Positions 1-6,128 are shown, counted from the stretch's first letter. The stretch is 7,855 nt of DNA from CAZESH01 sp964514665 (GCA_964514665.1 CAZESH010000210.1:1-7855); one strand, 5' to 3'. A program made the numbers and translations. The notes: generated by a model not told the origin, from the sequence alone.

Positions 1-78
1 TTTCTCGGTATTGTGGCATTCATTTTGCAGAAGAACATTTCCGAACCGCGGCAGGCGGAAGCGCCGCTGCAAGCCTGA
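1..78 (+). CDS. C-terminal end of a probable membrane transporter (partial)
   Basis: The frame is open from the first base and ends at a TGA at 76-78, giving 25 residues. The first ten or so (FLGIVAFILQKN) are hydrophobic and end in polar, charged residues, as at the end of a last transmembrane helix. They are followed by a short hydrophilic tail rich in Ala, Pro, Glu and Gln. This pattern is common at the C-terminus of major facilitator superfamily carriers, and a carrier for an aromatic acid would suit the neighbouring pobA region, but the family assignment is inference from a very short piece. The gene converges on the leftward IclR gene, with only 12 bases between the two stop codons. Confidence 0.45.
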   Translation, partial: FLGIVAFILQKNISEPRQAEAPLQA

Positions 79-108
79 AGAAACTGCGGATCAGCGCCCG
101 AGGCTTGC
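69..108. terminator. Possible shared terminator between converging genes
   Basis: GCAAGCCT at 69-76 is the exact reverse complement of AGGCTTGC at 101-108, leaving a 24-base loop. The repeat straddles both stop codons of the converging genes, where a bidirectional terminator would be expected. No T-tract follows on either strand and the loop is long, so this could equally be a chance 8-bp match. Confidence 0.25.
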
Positions 109-861
109 GGAAATGTCGTCTGCCGCTTTCCTCACAAGCTGAACCAGCTTTGGCGCTTTGTGCAAATGGATGCGGGAAGCCGGCCCGGCAATGCTGACCG
201 AGGCCGTCACCTGACCGGACGGTTCATGAACCGGCGCCGCGATGGAGGAGATTCCCATATGCATTTCTTCCACGCTCAGCGCATATCCCTGCTTGCGGAC
301 CGCTGACAGCAGCTCCTTGAATTTCTGCGGGGAAGTAACGGTTTTCGCTGTGTACGGCGGCAGTCCCTGTCCGATGACCTGATCGATCAAAGAATCCGTT
401 TGGTAAGCCAGGATGACCTGTCCCGTACTTGTGCAGTGTACGGGATTTTGTCTGCCGATATGCGAAAGCAGATGGACGTGGTGGGTGCTGTCCACCTTTT
501 GCAGATAGATCACTTGATTGCCTTTCATGATCGACAGATGGGCGGACTCGCCGCTTTCGGCCGCGAGCTTTTCCAAGACCGGTGCGGAAAAACGGCAAAG
601 CTCGAACTGTGCGGTGATAATGCTGCCCATTCCCAGAATGGAGGCCCCGAGACGGAATCTTTTGGATACCGGATCCTTGGCCAGGAACCCTTCCTGCATC
701 AAGGCGGCGGTCAGGCGGTAAGCCGTGCTGATTCCGATTTCAAGCTTTTCGGCCAATTCGCTGAGATTTAACTCGGGCTCATCCATGGTGAATAAATTCA
801 GCAGACGGAGTGTATTGCGCATGGAAGAAAGGGGTTCGCTTTTAAGTGCCGAATATCTCAT
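91..861 (-). CDS. IclR-family transcriptional regulator (second of a tandem pair)
   Basis: A 256-residue IclR-type regulator. An N-terminal winged helix-turn-helix spans about residues 13-75, with the recognition helix near 43-58. The C-terminal effector-binding domain runs from about 85 to 256 and carries family hallmarks: CTSTG (143-147), QGYA (191-194), EEMH (198-201), SIAAP (206-210) and SIAGP (223-227). The length is normal for the family. The frame stays open upstream to 948, but the ATG at 861 is chosen because AAAGGAG lies about 8 bases before it and because the longer form would overlap the next gene by 86 bases. Only one base separates this start from the stop of the upstream IclR gene, so the two are almost certainly cotranscribed and translationally coupled. 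Its effector domain is clearly related to that of the upstream IclR, pointing to a duplication with diverged ligand or DNA specificity. The family is sure; the ligand is unknown, with an aromatic acid of the 4-hydroxybenzoate/protocatechuate route being the contextual guess. Confidence 0.9.
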   Translation of the reverse strand: MRYSALKSEPLSSMRNTLRLLNLFTMDEPELNLSELAEKLEIGISTAYRLTAALMQEGFLAKDPVSKRFRLGASILGMGSIITAQFELCRFSAPVLEKLAAESGESAHLSIMKGNQVIYLQKVDSTHHVHLLSHIGRQNPVHCTSTGQVILAYQTDSLIDQVIGQGLPPYTAKTVTSPQKFKELLSAVRKQGYALSVEEMHMGISSIAAPVHEPSGQVTASVSIAGPASRIHLHKAPKLVQLVRKAADDISASLGR

Positions 862-862
862 G

Positions 863-1657
863 CTATTCGTCTCCTTTCCGATAGATCGATTCAAGATAGC
901 CCAAATTTTCCGAAATCTTCCGTCCGGCTTTGATGATTTCATCCACAAACAGCGGGATCTTGGGTTCGGTTATGCGCTGTCTCGGTCCCGCGACACTTAC
1001 GGCGGCAATGATTTCACCGGTATAATCGCGGATCGGCGCAGCAATACTGACGACGTCCTCATGCATTTCGTCGATGCACACCGCATAGCCCTGCTGCCGC
1101 GCTTTTTGCAAATCCCGAAGAAAGGCCCCGGGTTCGGTTACGCTGTTGGGACCCATGCGGGGCAGTCCTGCGTCAATAAGCTCCTGAACGATTTTGTCGC
1201 TTTGAAAAGCCAACAGTACTTTTCCCGAGCTCGTGCAGGAGGCGGGGTTTTTTTTGCCTACACGGGATTGCAGCCGGACCGGATGCCGGCATTCCACTTT
1301 GTGCAGGTAAGTGATGTCGGGACTTTCGAGAATGGAAATGTGCGCGGTTTCCTCCAGCCTTTCCACCAGCTCGGTTAATGGCGCTTTCGCCTCGCGGTGA
1401 ATTTCCAGGTGAGATGTAATCACGCCGCTAAGACATAGCAGTGACAAGCCAAGGCGGTATTTCACCCCGGTTTTTTCCAAATAGCCTTCTTTCACCAAAT
1501 CACTGACCAATCGGCTTACTGTGGTTTTATGCAATTGCAGGGCATTGGCGATTTCGGTTATTCCCCACACGGATTTTTCCAAAGAAAATAAACGCAGAAT
1601 TTTAAGGCCGTTTTGCACGGATTGCACAATCGGATAAGCATTTCCAGCATTATTCAT
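863..1657 (-). CDS. IclR-family regulator divergent from pobA, PobR-like by position
   Basis: A 264-residue IclR-type regulator. The winged helix-turn-helix is at about residues 11-72 (recognition helix about 42-58) and the ligand domain at about 85-254, with CTSSG (141-145), QGYA (189-192), DEMH (196-199), SIAAP (204-208) and SVAGP (221-225). The ATG at 1657 is preferred over the in-frame GTG at 1666, because the GTG overlaps the likely ribosome binding site AAAGGTG, which sits six bases before the ATG. The gene is first in a leftward pair and divergent from pobA across 135 bp. Divergent IclR-type activators of pobA (PobR of Acinetobacter, responding to 4-hydroxybenzoate) are established; assigning this gene that role is inference from family and position. 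IclR proteins also include the enterobacterial KdgR repressor of pectin genes, so a link to the kdu operon further right cannot be excluded, but the distance and orientation favour pobA. Confidence 0.9.
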   Translation of the reverse strand: MNNAGNAYPIVQSVQNGLKILRLFSLEKSVWGITEIANALQLHKTTVSRLVSDLVKEGYLEKTGVKYRLGLSLLCLSGVITSHLEIHREAKAPLTELVERLEETAHISILESPDITYLHKVECRHPVRLQSRVGKKNPASCTSSGKVLLAFQSDKIVQELIDAGLPRMGPNSVTEPGAFLRDLQKARQQGYAVCIDEMHEDVVSIAAPIRDYTGEIIAAVSVAGPRQRITEPKIPLFVDEIIKAGRKISENLGYLESIYRKGDE

Positions 1658-1679
1658 GGGCGGCACCTTTCAAAAAAAA

Positions 1680-1705
1680 TAGTTTGTTCCGCATGAAAGA
1701 AACTA
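1680..1705. promoter_or_regulatory. Candidate IclR operator in the iclR-pobA gap
   Basis: An imperfect dyad with 11-base arms around a 4-base centre: TAGTTTGTTCC at 1680-1690 against GAAAGAAACTA at 1695-1705, with 9 of 11 positions paired, including a perfect outer TAGTTT/AAACTA. The central GTTCCGCAT resembles half-sites seen in operators of other IclR regulators. It lies 22 bp before the iclR start and 87 bp before the pobA start, suited to autoregulation on one side and activation on the other. Binding is inference. Confidence 0.45.
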
Positions 1706-1708
1706 ACT

Positions 1709-1749
1709 CTTTTATTGTGATTATTCTTACTATAACATAAAAGTATGTT
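1709..1749 (+). promoter_or_regulatory. Probable pobA promoter region, with overlapping small dyad
   Basis: This AT-rich stretch holds two possible -10 elements. TATAAC at 1731-1736 has no good -35, as often found at activator-dependent promoters. TATGTT at 1744-1749 lies 17 bp after a weak TTATTC at 1721-1726. AACATA-aaag-TATGTT at 1734-1749 forms a 6-bp-arm dyad over this area and could be a second protein-binding site. Neither promoter matches consensus well, so the exact start of transcription is open. Confidence 0.35.
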
Positions 1750-1753
1750 TTGG

Positions 1754-1767
1754 AGTAAGCGCTTCCA
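1754..1767 (+). promoter_or_regulatory. Candidate cre box (CcpA site) before pobA
   Basis: AGTAAGCGCTTCCA matches the Bacillus cre consensus TGWAARCGYTWNCW at 13 of 14 positions (only the first base differs), and its AAGCGCTT core is a perfect palindrome. It lies downstream of the likely pobA promoter and 25 bases before the ATG, where bound CcpA would act as a roadblock and give glucose repression of 4-hydroxybenzoate use. Function is inferred from motif and position. Confidence 0.55.
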
Positions 1768-1792
1768 TAATTTTTCGAAAAGGAGATTTTAT

Positions 1793-2974
1793 ATGCGTAC
1801 ACAAGTAGGGATTATCGGAGCCGGGCCGGCAGGACTGCTGCTTTCCCATATGCTTCATCAGCAGGGCATCGAATCGGTCATTCTGGAACGAAGAACCCGT
1901 GAAGAGATTGAAGGCACGATCCGCGCAGGCGTGCTGGAGCAAGTGACGGTCGATATGATCAATGAGCTGGGCCTTGGCGACCGCATGATGCGTGAAGGAT
2001 TTTTCCACGACGGGATAGAATTGCAGTTCAATGGAACCCGACACCGGATTGACTTTCAAGAGCTTACCGGACAGAAAATAACGATCTATGCCCAGCACGA
2101 GGTCATCAAGGATCTGGTTGCGGCCAGGCTGCAAGCAGGCGGGGAAATCCTGTTCAATGTCGATGACGTAAGCTTGCACGATTTGGAGTCCTCGGCTCCC
2201 AAAATCCGTTTCCGCCGCGAGCCCGGCGGAGAGCTGGAGGAGCTGGACTGTGATTTTATTGCCGGCTGCGACGGCTTCCACGGCCCGAGCCGGCAGGCGA
2301 TTCCGCAGGACAGCAGGATCGAGCATCATCAAATTTATCCCTTCGGTTGGCTGGGCATTCTCACGGAAACGCCGCCGGCAGCTCCTGAGCTGATCTACTC
2401 CAATCATGAACGGGGCTTTGCCCTGCTCAGCACGCGTTCAGAGGAACTGCAGCGCTACTATATCCAGGTCGATCCCAAGGATGATATCAACAACTGGTCG
2501 GATGACCGGATCTGGACGGAGCTGAAAGCGAGAACCGAGACCAAGGACGGCTGGCAGCTGCAGGACGGTCCGATTACGCAGAAGAATATCGTGGCCATGC
2601 GCAGTTTTATCTGCGAGCCGATGCAATACGGCCGGCTTTTCATTGCCGGCGATGCAGCCCATACCGTTCCCCCGACCGGGGCCAAAGGATTGAACCTGGC
2701 TGCCACGGATGTGCAGGTTCTCTCGCGCGGACTTGGGGAATTTTATAAGTCCGGAGCGACGGAAATGCTTGATCGCTACTCCGAAATCTGCGTCCGGCGC
2801 GTATGGAAGGCGGAGCGCTTCTCCTGGTGGATGACCACGATGTTGCATCGCAACCCCAAACACAGTACATTTGAGTATGGCATCCAATTGGCTGAACTCG
2901 ATTATGTGACTTCTTCACGGGCGGCATCAACCAGTCTTGCGGAAAATTACGTAGGATTGCCGATGGAGTGGTAG
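1793..2974 (+). CDS. pobA: 4-hydroxybenzoate 3-monooxygenase (PobA)
   Basis: Cytoplasmic FAD-dependent aromatic hydroxylase that converts 4-hydroxybenzoate, O2 and NAD(P)H to protocatechuate. The 393 residues compare with 394 in the Pseudomonas enzyme. Visible motifs are the FAD dinucleotide fold GAGPAG (9-14), the DG motif CDGFHG (159-164) and the GD motif AGDAAH (285-290). The substrate-site residues of the Pseudomonas enzyme (Tyr201, Ser212, Arg214, Arg220, Pro293, Thr294, Tyr385) are all kept, one position later: Tyr202, Ser213, Arg215, Arg221, Pro294, Thr295 and Tyr386. The C-terminal NYVGLP is also conserved. The ATG at 1793 is chosen because AAAAGGAG lies 7 bases upstream and the protein then begins directly with the FAD fold; an ATG at 1745 would add 16 unconserved residues and run over the cre-like box. 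Glu occupies position 38, where the NADPH-specific Pseudomonas enzyme has Tyr, suggesting NADH use. It is followed after 38 bases by the split-barrel gene, probably in one transcript. Confidence 0.97.
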   Translation: MRTQVGIIGAGPAGLLLSHMLHQQGIESVILERRTREEIEGTIRAGVLEQVTVDMINELGLGDRMMREGFFHDGIELQFNGTRHRIDFQELTGQKITIYAQHEVIKDLVAARLQAGGEILFNVDDVSLHDLESSAPKIRFRREPGGELEELDCDFIAGCDGFHGPSRQAIPQDSRIEHHQIYPFGWLGILTETPPAAPELIYSNHERGFALLSTRSEELQRYYIQVDPKDDINNWSDDRIWTELKARTETKDGWQLQDGPITQKNIVAMRSFICEPMQYGRLFIAGDAAHTVPPTGAKGLNLAATDVQVLSRGLGEFYKSGATEMLDRYSEICVRRVWKAERFSWWMTTMLHRNPKHSTFEYGIQLAELDYVTSSRAASTSLAENYVGLPMEW

Positions 2975-3012
2975 GGTGTTCGCGGGTTGAGGATTAAGAG
3001 GAGGAATTAATC

Positions 3013-3474
3013 ATGTCCGCATCTGAGCTTCCCGATGAGCTGTATCGTCTGCTGGACGGAACCAATCTCGCCGACAAGCGGCACGAGGCTATGCAGCTGC
3101 TGACGGTGAGCGAGGACGGCTGGCCGCATGCGGCGATGATCAGCGTCGGCGAGCTGGTGGCCATAAATCGCAGTTCGTTGAGGCTGGGGCTATGGGTGAA
3201 CACGACGACGGCCCATAACTTGATCCGTACAGGCAAAGCGATGCTTGTCGCCGTTTACAACGGGAAAGCGTTCTACGTACGGCTTGCCGCGCAGCTACTG
3301 CCGATGCTGCAGGAAGCCCGTCATGCGAGGGAACGCTTTGCAGCGGAGGTGGCGGACTGCAGAACGGATATCGCCAAATATGCCGATATCCGTTCCGGGG
3401 TGCGCATCGAATTAAAAGACGCACCGTCAGTCATTGAGCGGTGGGAGGAAACAATAAGAGATTTGCTGAAATGA
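3013..3474 (+). CDS. Pyridoxamine 5'-phosphate oxidase-like, split-barrel flavin-binding protein
   Basis: A soluble 153-residue protein with the layout of the FMN-binding split-barrel (PNPOx-like) superfamily. LLTVSEDGWPHAAMISVGEL (29-48) looks like the first strands of the barrel, WVNTTTAHNLIRTGKAMLVA (61-80) fits the region that usually contacts flavin phosphate, and VYNGKAFYVRLAA (81-93) is the next strand. A charged helical stretch (96-120) and a short C-terminal helix follow. A strong AGAGGAGG sits 8 bases before the ATG. It lies 38 bases behind pobA and just before a strong terminator, so it is very likely the last gene of the pobA transcript. Such proteins may be flavin reductases, cofactor-binding proteins or oxidases; nothing in the sequence fixes a substrate. 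A helper role for PobA, or detoxification of a reactive phenolic by-product, is speculation. Confidence 0.75.
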   Translation: MSASELPDELYRLLDGTNLADKRHEAMQLLTVSEDGWPHAAMISVGELVAINRSSLRLGLWVNTTTAHNLIRTGKAMLVAVYNGKAFYVRLAAQLLPMLQEARHARERFAAEVADCRTDIAKYADIRSGVRIELKDAPSVIERWEETIRDLLK

Positions 3475-3476
3475 GC

Positions 3477-3535
3477 AATCCCCTGCGGAAGAGCAAACGG
3501 TCACTGCCGTGTTCGCTCTCCCGCAGGGGATTTTT
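3477..3535 (+). terminator. Rho-independent terminator of the pobA operon
   Basis: AATCCCCTGCGG at 3477-3488 pairs perfectly with CCGCAGGGGATT at 3521-3532. The stem continues, after one mismatch, through AGAGC/GCTCT and then ACGG/CCGT around a short loop, and the 3' arm runs into TTTTT at 3531-3535. It begins three bases after the stop of the split-barrel gene. Confidence 0.93.
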
Positions 3536-3645
3536 GCTTCCAAATCGATTCATTGCATTGTGCCGCGGCATGCCGGAAAGTTGCATCCTGCAGAAATTGC
3601 GGCAGTGAACAATCTTCAAATGACAGGATGAAAAAGTTCTCCTAT

Positions 3646-3689
3646 TGTTCGTTTTTGTATGATAAAATAAAAACGAACTAAAACGAACA
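3646..3689. promoter_or_regulatory. Three-site operator (likely DeoR type) over the kduI promoter
   Basis: The 9-mer AAAACGAAC occurs at 3670-3678 and 3680-3688, exactly 10 bp apart, and its reverse complement GTTCGTTTT at 3647-3655. Flanking bases extend the match: TGTTCGTTTTT at 3646-3656 against AAAAACGAAC at 3669-3678. DeoR-family repressors such as GlpR recognise TTCG/CGAA half-sites of this kind in multiple copies. The likely -10 (TATGAT, 3658-3663) lies between the inverted arms, so binding should block RNA polymerase. The DeoR protein encoded two genes along is the obvious candidate ligand. Confidence 0.7.
3658..3663 (+). promoter_or_regulatory. Possible -10 element of the kdu operon
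   Basis: TATGAT lies 45 bases before the kduI ATG, inside the spacer of the inverted operator arms. An overlapping TAAAAT at 3663-3668 is an alternative. No convincing -35 hexamer is seen 16-18 bp upstream (around 3635-3641), so the promoter call rests on the -10 and the operator position. Confidence 0.4.
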
Positions 3690-3708
3690 TTTTAGGAGGT
3701 TTTAGAGA

Positions 3709-4539
3709 ATGGAAGTCCGCTATGCGACGAATCCGACGGATTTTAAAACGTACACTACCGAACGGCTGCGAAAGGAATTTTTGATTGAAAATTTGTTTCA
3801 GGACGATAAGCTGGCAATGGTTTACACGCATTATGACCGCATGATCGTAGGCGGTATCGTGCCTGTAAAGCAGAGGCTGGAGCTTGAAGCGGCGGATGCG
3901 TTGAAAACGGAATATTTCTTGGAGCGCCGCGAGATCGGTTTTATCAATATAGGCGGAGACGGCATGATCGAAGTCGAAGGACAAAGCTATGAATTGTCCC
4001 GCTTGGATGCGCTGTACGTGGGCAAAGGAAATGAAAAAGTGAGCTTTTCCAGCATGGACCCGTCCAATCCGGCAAGGCTTTATTTCTGCTCGGCGCCCGC
4101 CCACGCCGTCATACCGGTACAGCAGGCATCGCTTGAGAAAGCAACCCCGAACCACTTGGGTTCGGTTGAAAACTCCAACGAGCGGACGCTCTACCAATAC
4201 ATTCATGCCGACGGCTTGCAAAGCTGTCAGCTGATGATGGGCGTTACGGTGATGAAATCGGGCAGTGTATGGAACACGATGCCGGCTCATACGCATGACC
4301 GCCGGATGGAGGCTTATCTTTATTTTGACGTTCAAGAGGATGCCAGAGTTTTTCACTTTATGGGCGAACCCGAGGAAACGAGGCATCTGGTCGTGAAAAA
4401 TGAGCAGGCCGTAATTTCTCCGAGCTGGTCGATTCATTCCGGAGCAGGTACGAGAAATTATGCTTTTATTTGGGCAATGGCAGGAGAAAATTACACATTC
4501 AAGGATATGGATATCGTGCCCATGGACCGTTTGAAATAA
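3709..4539 (+). CDS. kduI: 5-keto-4-deoxyuronate isomerase (KduI)
   Basis: Cytoplasmic zinc-dependent cupin isomerase (EC 5.3.1.17). It converts 5-keto-4-deoxyuronate, formed from unsaturated galacturonides after pectate lyase action, to 3-deoxy-D-glycero-2,5-hexodiulosonate. The 276 residues compare with 278 in the E. coli protein. The metal ligands of the family are visible as His194 and His196 (in PAHTHDRRMEAYLYFDV), Glu201, and His243 (in SWSIHSGAG). The N-terminal VRYATNPTDFKTYTTERLR and the C-terminal AGENYTFKDMDIVP are also typical. The start is supported by TAGGAGG about 9 bases upstream. It is the first gene of a four-gene operon, 29 bases before the deoR-type gene, and its promoter region carries the triple AAAACGAAC operator. 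All expected active-site residues are present. Confidence 0.97.
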   Translation: MEVRYATNPTDFKTYTTERLRKEFLIENLFQDDKLAMVYTHYDRMIVGGIVPVKQRLELEAADALKTEYFLERREIGFINIGGDGMIEVEGQSYELSRLDALYVGKGNEKVSFSSMDPSNPARLYFCSAPAHAVIPVQQASLEKATPNHLGSVENSNERTLYQYIHADGLQSCQLMMGVTVMKSGSVWNTMPAHTHDRRMEAYLYFDVQEDARVFHFMGEPEETRHLVVKNEQAVISPSWSIHSGAGTRNYAFIWAMAGENYTFKDMDIVPMDRLK

Positions 4540-4568
4540 CGGATTGAAGCTTTTGAGGAGGAATGTTC

Positions 4569-5345
4569 ATGCTGGCTGCCGCCCGCCATCGAAAAATCGT
4601 CGAGCTTCTGCAGGAATCGGGCTCGGTCAAGGTTTCCGAACTTAGCGCCTTGTTTGAAGTTACCGAGAAGACAATCCGCGAGGACTTGGAGAAACTGGAG
4701 GAGAAAGGACTGCTCAAGCGCATACATGGCGGAGCCATACTGGAAGATCGGGGAGAGGACAGCTTGCTTCCGATTCAGATTCCGAACACGAGACACCGGC
4801 GGGAAAAGACGGCGATTGCCGAATATGCCCTGCAGTATGTCAGTCCCGGAGACATTATCGCGCTGGATGCCGGCAGCACGACGCTAGAAATGGCGAAGAG
4901 GATGAAAAACATCCCCGTTACGGTGCTGACTAACGATCTTATGATCATCCGCGAGCTTGCCGGCAAGGATCAGGTTCGATTGGTGGTGCCTGGTGGAACC
5001 CGGCATCATAATCTGTTGATCGGCAATAACGCCGTCGAATGGGTCAAGCGGCTCAACGTACATAAGCTTTTTCTGTCTGCCACGGGTATTCATCCGGAAT
5101 ATGGACTGACCATTTTTACCAGCGAGCTGATGGAGCTCAAGAAGGTGTTCATGAGCTGTGCCAAAGAAATTTTCTGTTTAGCCGATCACAGCAAATTCAA
5201 CAAGGGCGCTCTGCTGACGTTTGCCGCGCTGGGGGACATCCATTGCTTTATAACTGACGAAGGTTTGGACGCGCAGACGGCAAACAAGTACGAGCGGCTT
5301 GCGGTGAGAATCGAACGCGCGCCCATGGATATCGAAAGTCATTAA
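4569..5345 (+). CDS. DeoR-family transcriptional regulator of the kdu operon
   Basis: A 258-residue DeoR-type repressor. An N-terminal winged helix-turn-helix spans about residues 6-56 (recognition region VTEKTIREDLEKLEEKG at 31-47, then LLKRIHGGA). A sugar-phosphate-isomerase-like sensor domain follows from about 75 to 230, with DAGSTT (100-105), TND (121-123), PGG (141-143), ATGI...GLT (171-181) and ADHSKF (205-210). GAGGAGG at 4555-4561 is only one base from an ATG at 4563 but seven bases from the ATG at 4569, so the later start is chosen; the earlier one would add two residues. It lies between kduI and kduD with gaps of 29 and 27 bases, so it should be cotranscribed and probably autoregulated through the triple operator before kduI. 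The effector is probably a phosphorylated intermediate such as KDPG, as this family usually senses phosphosugars; that is inference. Confidence 0.93.
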   Translation: MLAAARHRKIVELLQESGSVKVSELSALFEVTEKTIREDLEKLEEKGLLKRIHGGAILEDRGEDSLLPIQIPNTRHRREKTAIAEYALQYVSPGDIIALDAGSTTLEMAKRMKNIPVTVLTNDLMIIRELAGKDQVRLVVPGGTRHHNLLIGNNAVEWVKRLNVHKLFLSATGIHPEYGLTIFTSELMELKKVFMSCAKEIFCLADHSKFNKGALLTFAALGDIHCFITDEGLDAQTANKYERLAVRIERAPMDIESH

Positions 5346-5372
5346 CAAGAAATCGGAGAAGGGGAGATCGGA

Positions 5373-6128
5373 TTGAAGCTGTTTGATTTATCTGGTAAAG
5401 TAGCAGTAATTACCGGGGCGGCCCGCGGATTGGGTAAAGCGGCGGCAATCGCTGTTGCGGAAGCGGGGGCGGATACGGTGCTGGTCACCAACCAGTCGCC
5501 GCCCGGGCAAACCGAACGGGAAGTAAAGGCGCTTGGCCGCAGAGCATTGGCGATACAGGCGGATTTAAGCGACCGCGGCAGGCTTCCCGCGATCATAGAG
5601 GGGACGCTGGCTGCTTTCGGCCGCATCGACATTCTCGTGAATAATGCCGGGATTATTCGCAGGACGCCTGCGGCAGAGCATCGGTACGAGGATTGGCAGG
5701 ACGTGCTGGACGTCAATCTCAATTCCGCATTCGTGTTGTGCCAGCTGGCAGGCAGGGAGATGATCAAGTCGGGCTCGGGAAAAATCATCAACGTGGCCTC
5801 GATGCTCTCTTTTCAAGGCGGCATCAATGTGCCCGGTTATACTGCAAGCAAACATGCAATAGCCGGTTTAACGAAGGCGCTGGCCAATGAATGGGCCGGA
5901 AAGGGCGTTCAAGTCAATGGCATTGCGCCCGGTTATATGAGCACGGACAATACCGAAGCGCTCAGGAACGATCCTGTGCGCAGCAAGCAAATATTGGAGA
6001 GGATACCGGCGAACCGCTGGGGGACAGCGGAAGACCTGAAAGGTCCTTTCATCTTCTTGGCTTCAGCGGCGTCCGATTATATGAATGGCGAAATCCTATG
6101 TGTAGACGGAGGTTGGATGGTCAGATAA
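5373..6128 (+). CDS. kduD: 2-dehydro-3-deoxy-D-gluconate 5-dehydrogenase (KduD)
   Basis: Short-chain dehydrogenase/reductase (EC 1.1.1.127) that reduces the KduI product, 3-deoxy-D-glycero-2,5-hexodiulosonate, to 2-keto-3-deoxygluconate with NAD(P)H. The 251 residues match the family length. The cofactor glycine motif TGAARGLG (14-21), NNAG (90-93) and the catalytic tetrad Asn115, Ser143, Tyr156 and Lys160 (in YTASK) are all present. PGYMSTDNT (186-194) and the C-terminal NGEILCVDGGWMVR are typical of KduD among related dehydrogenases. Translation starts at TTG (5373), six bases after GGGGAG, and the protein begins directly with the usual LFDLSGKVAVITG; no better ATG is available. It follows the regulator by 27 bases, and its stop overlaps the eda start by one base. 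SDR substrate calls from sequence can be mistaken, but the KduI and Eda neighbours make this one firm. Confidence 0.94.
   Translation: MKLFDLSGKVAVITGAARGLGKAAAIAVAEAGADTVLVTNQSPPGQTEREVKALGRRALAIQADLSDRGRLPAIIEGTLAAFGRIDILVNNAGIIRRTPAAEHRYEDWQDVLDVNLNSAFVLCQLAGREMIKSGSGKIINVASMLSFQGGINVPGYTASKHAIAGLTKALANEWAGKGVQVNGIAPGYMSTDNTEALRNDPVRSKQILERIPANRWGTAEDLKGPFIFLASAASDYMNGEILCVDGGWMVR

Noticed and set aside
862..948. Longer N-terminus for the second IclR gene, from an ATG at 948
   Set aside because: It would overlap the upstream IclR gene by 86 bases. The added 29 residues look unlike IclR proteins, and a good ribosome site serves the ATG at 861.
725..1378. Plus-strand open frame of 217 codons
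   Set aside because: It lies antisense across both IclR genes, lacks a recognisable domain, and spans their junction.
3536..3640. Short palindrome TGCCGCGGCA and GC-rich repeats between the terminator and the kdu promoter
   Set aside because: A 10-bp palindrome alone is expected by chance at this length, and no promoter or gene context supports it.
3616..4437. Minus-strand open frame of 273 codons
   Set aside because: It is antisense to the well-conserved kduI gene and its operator; the protein shows no family features.
5891..6127. Upstream extension of the eda frame
   Set aside because: It overlaps kduD in another frame; the conserved aldolase sequence begins right at the ATG at 6128.
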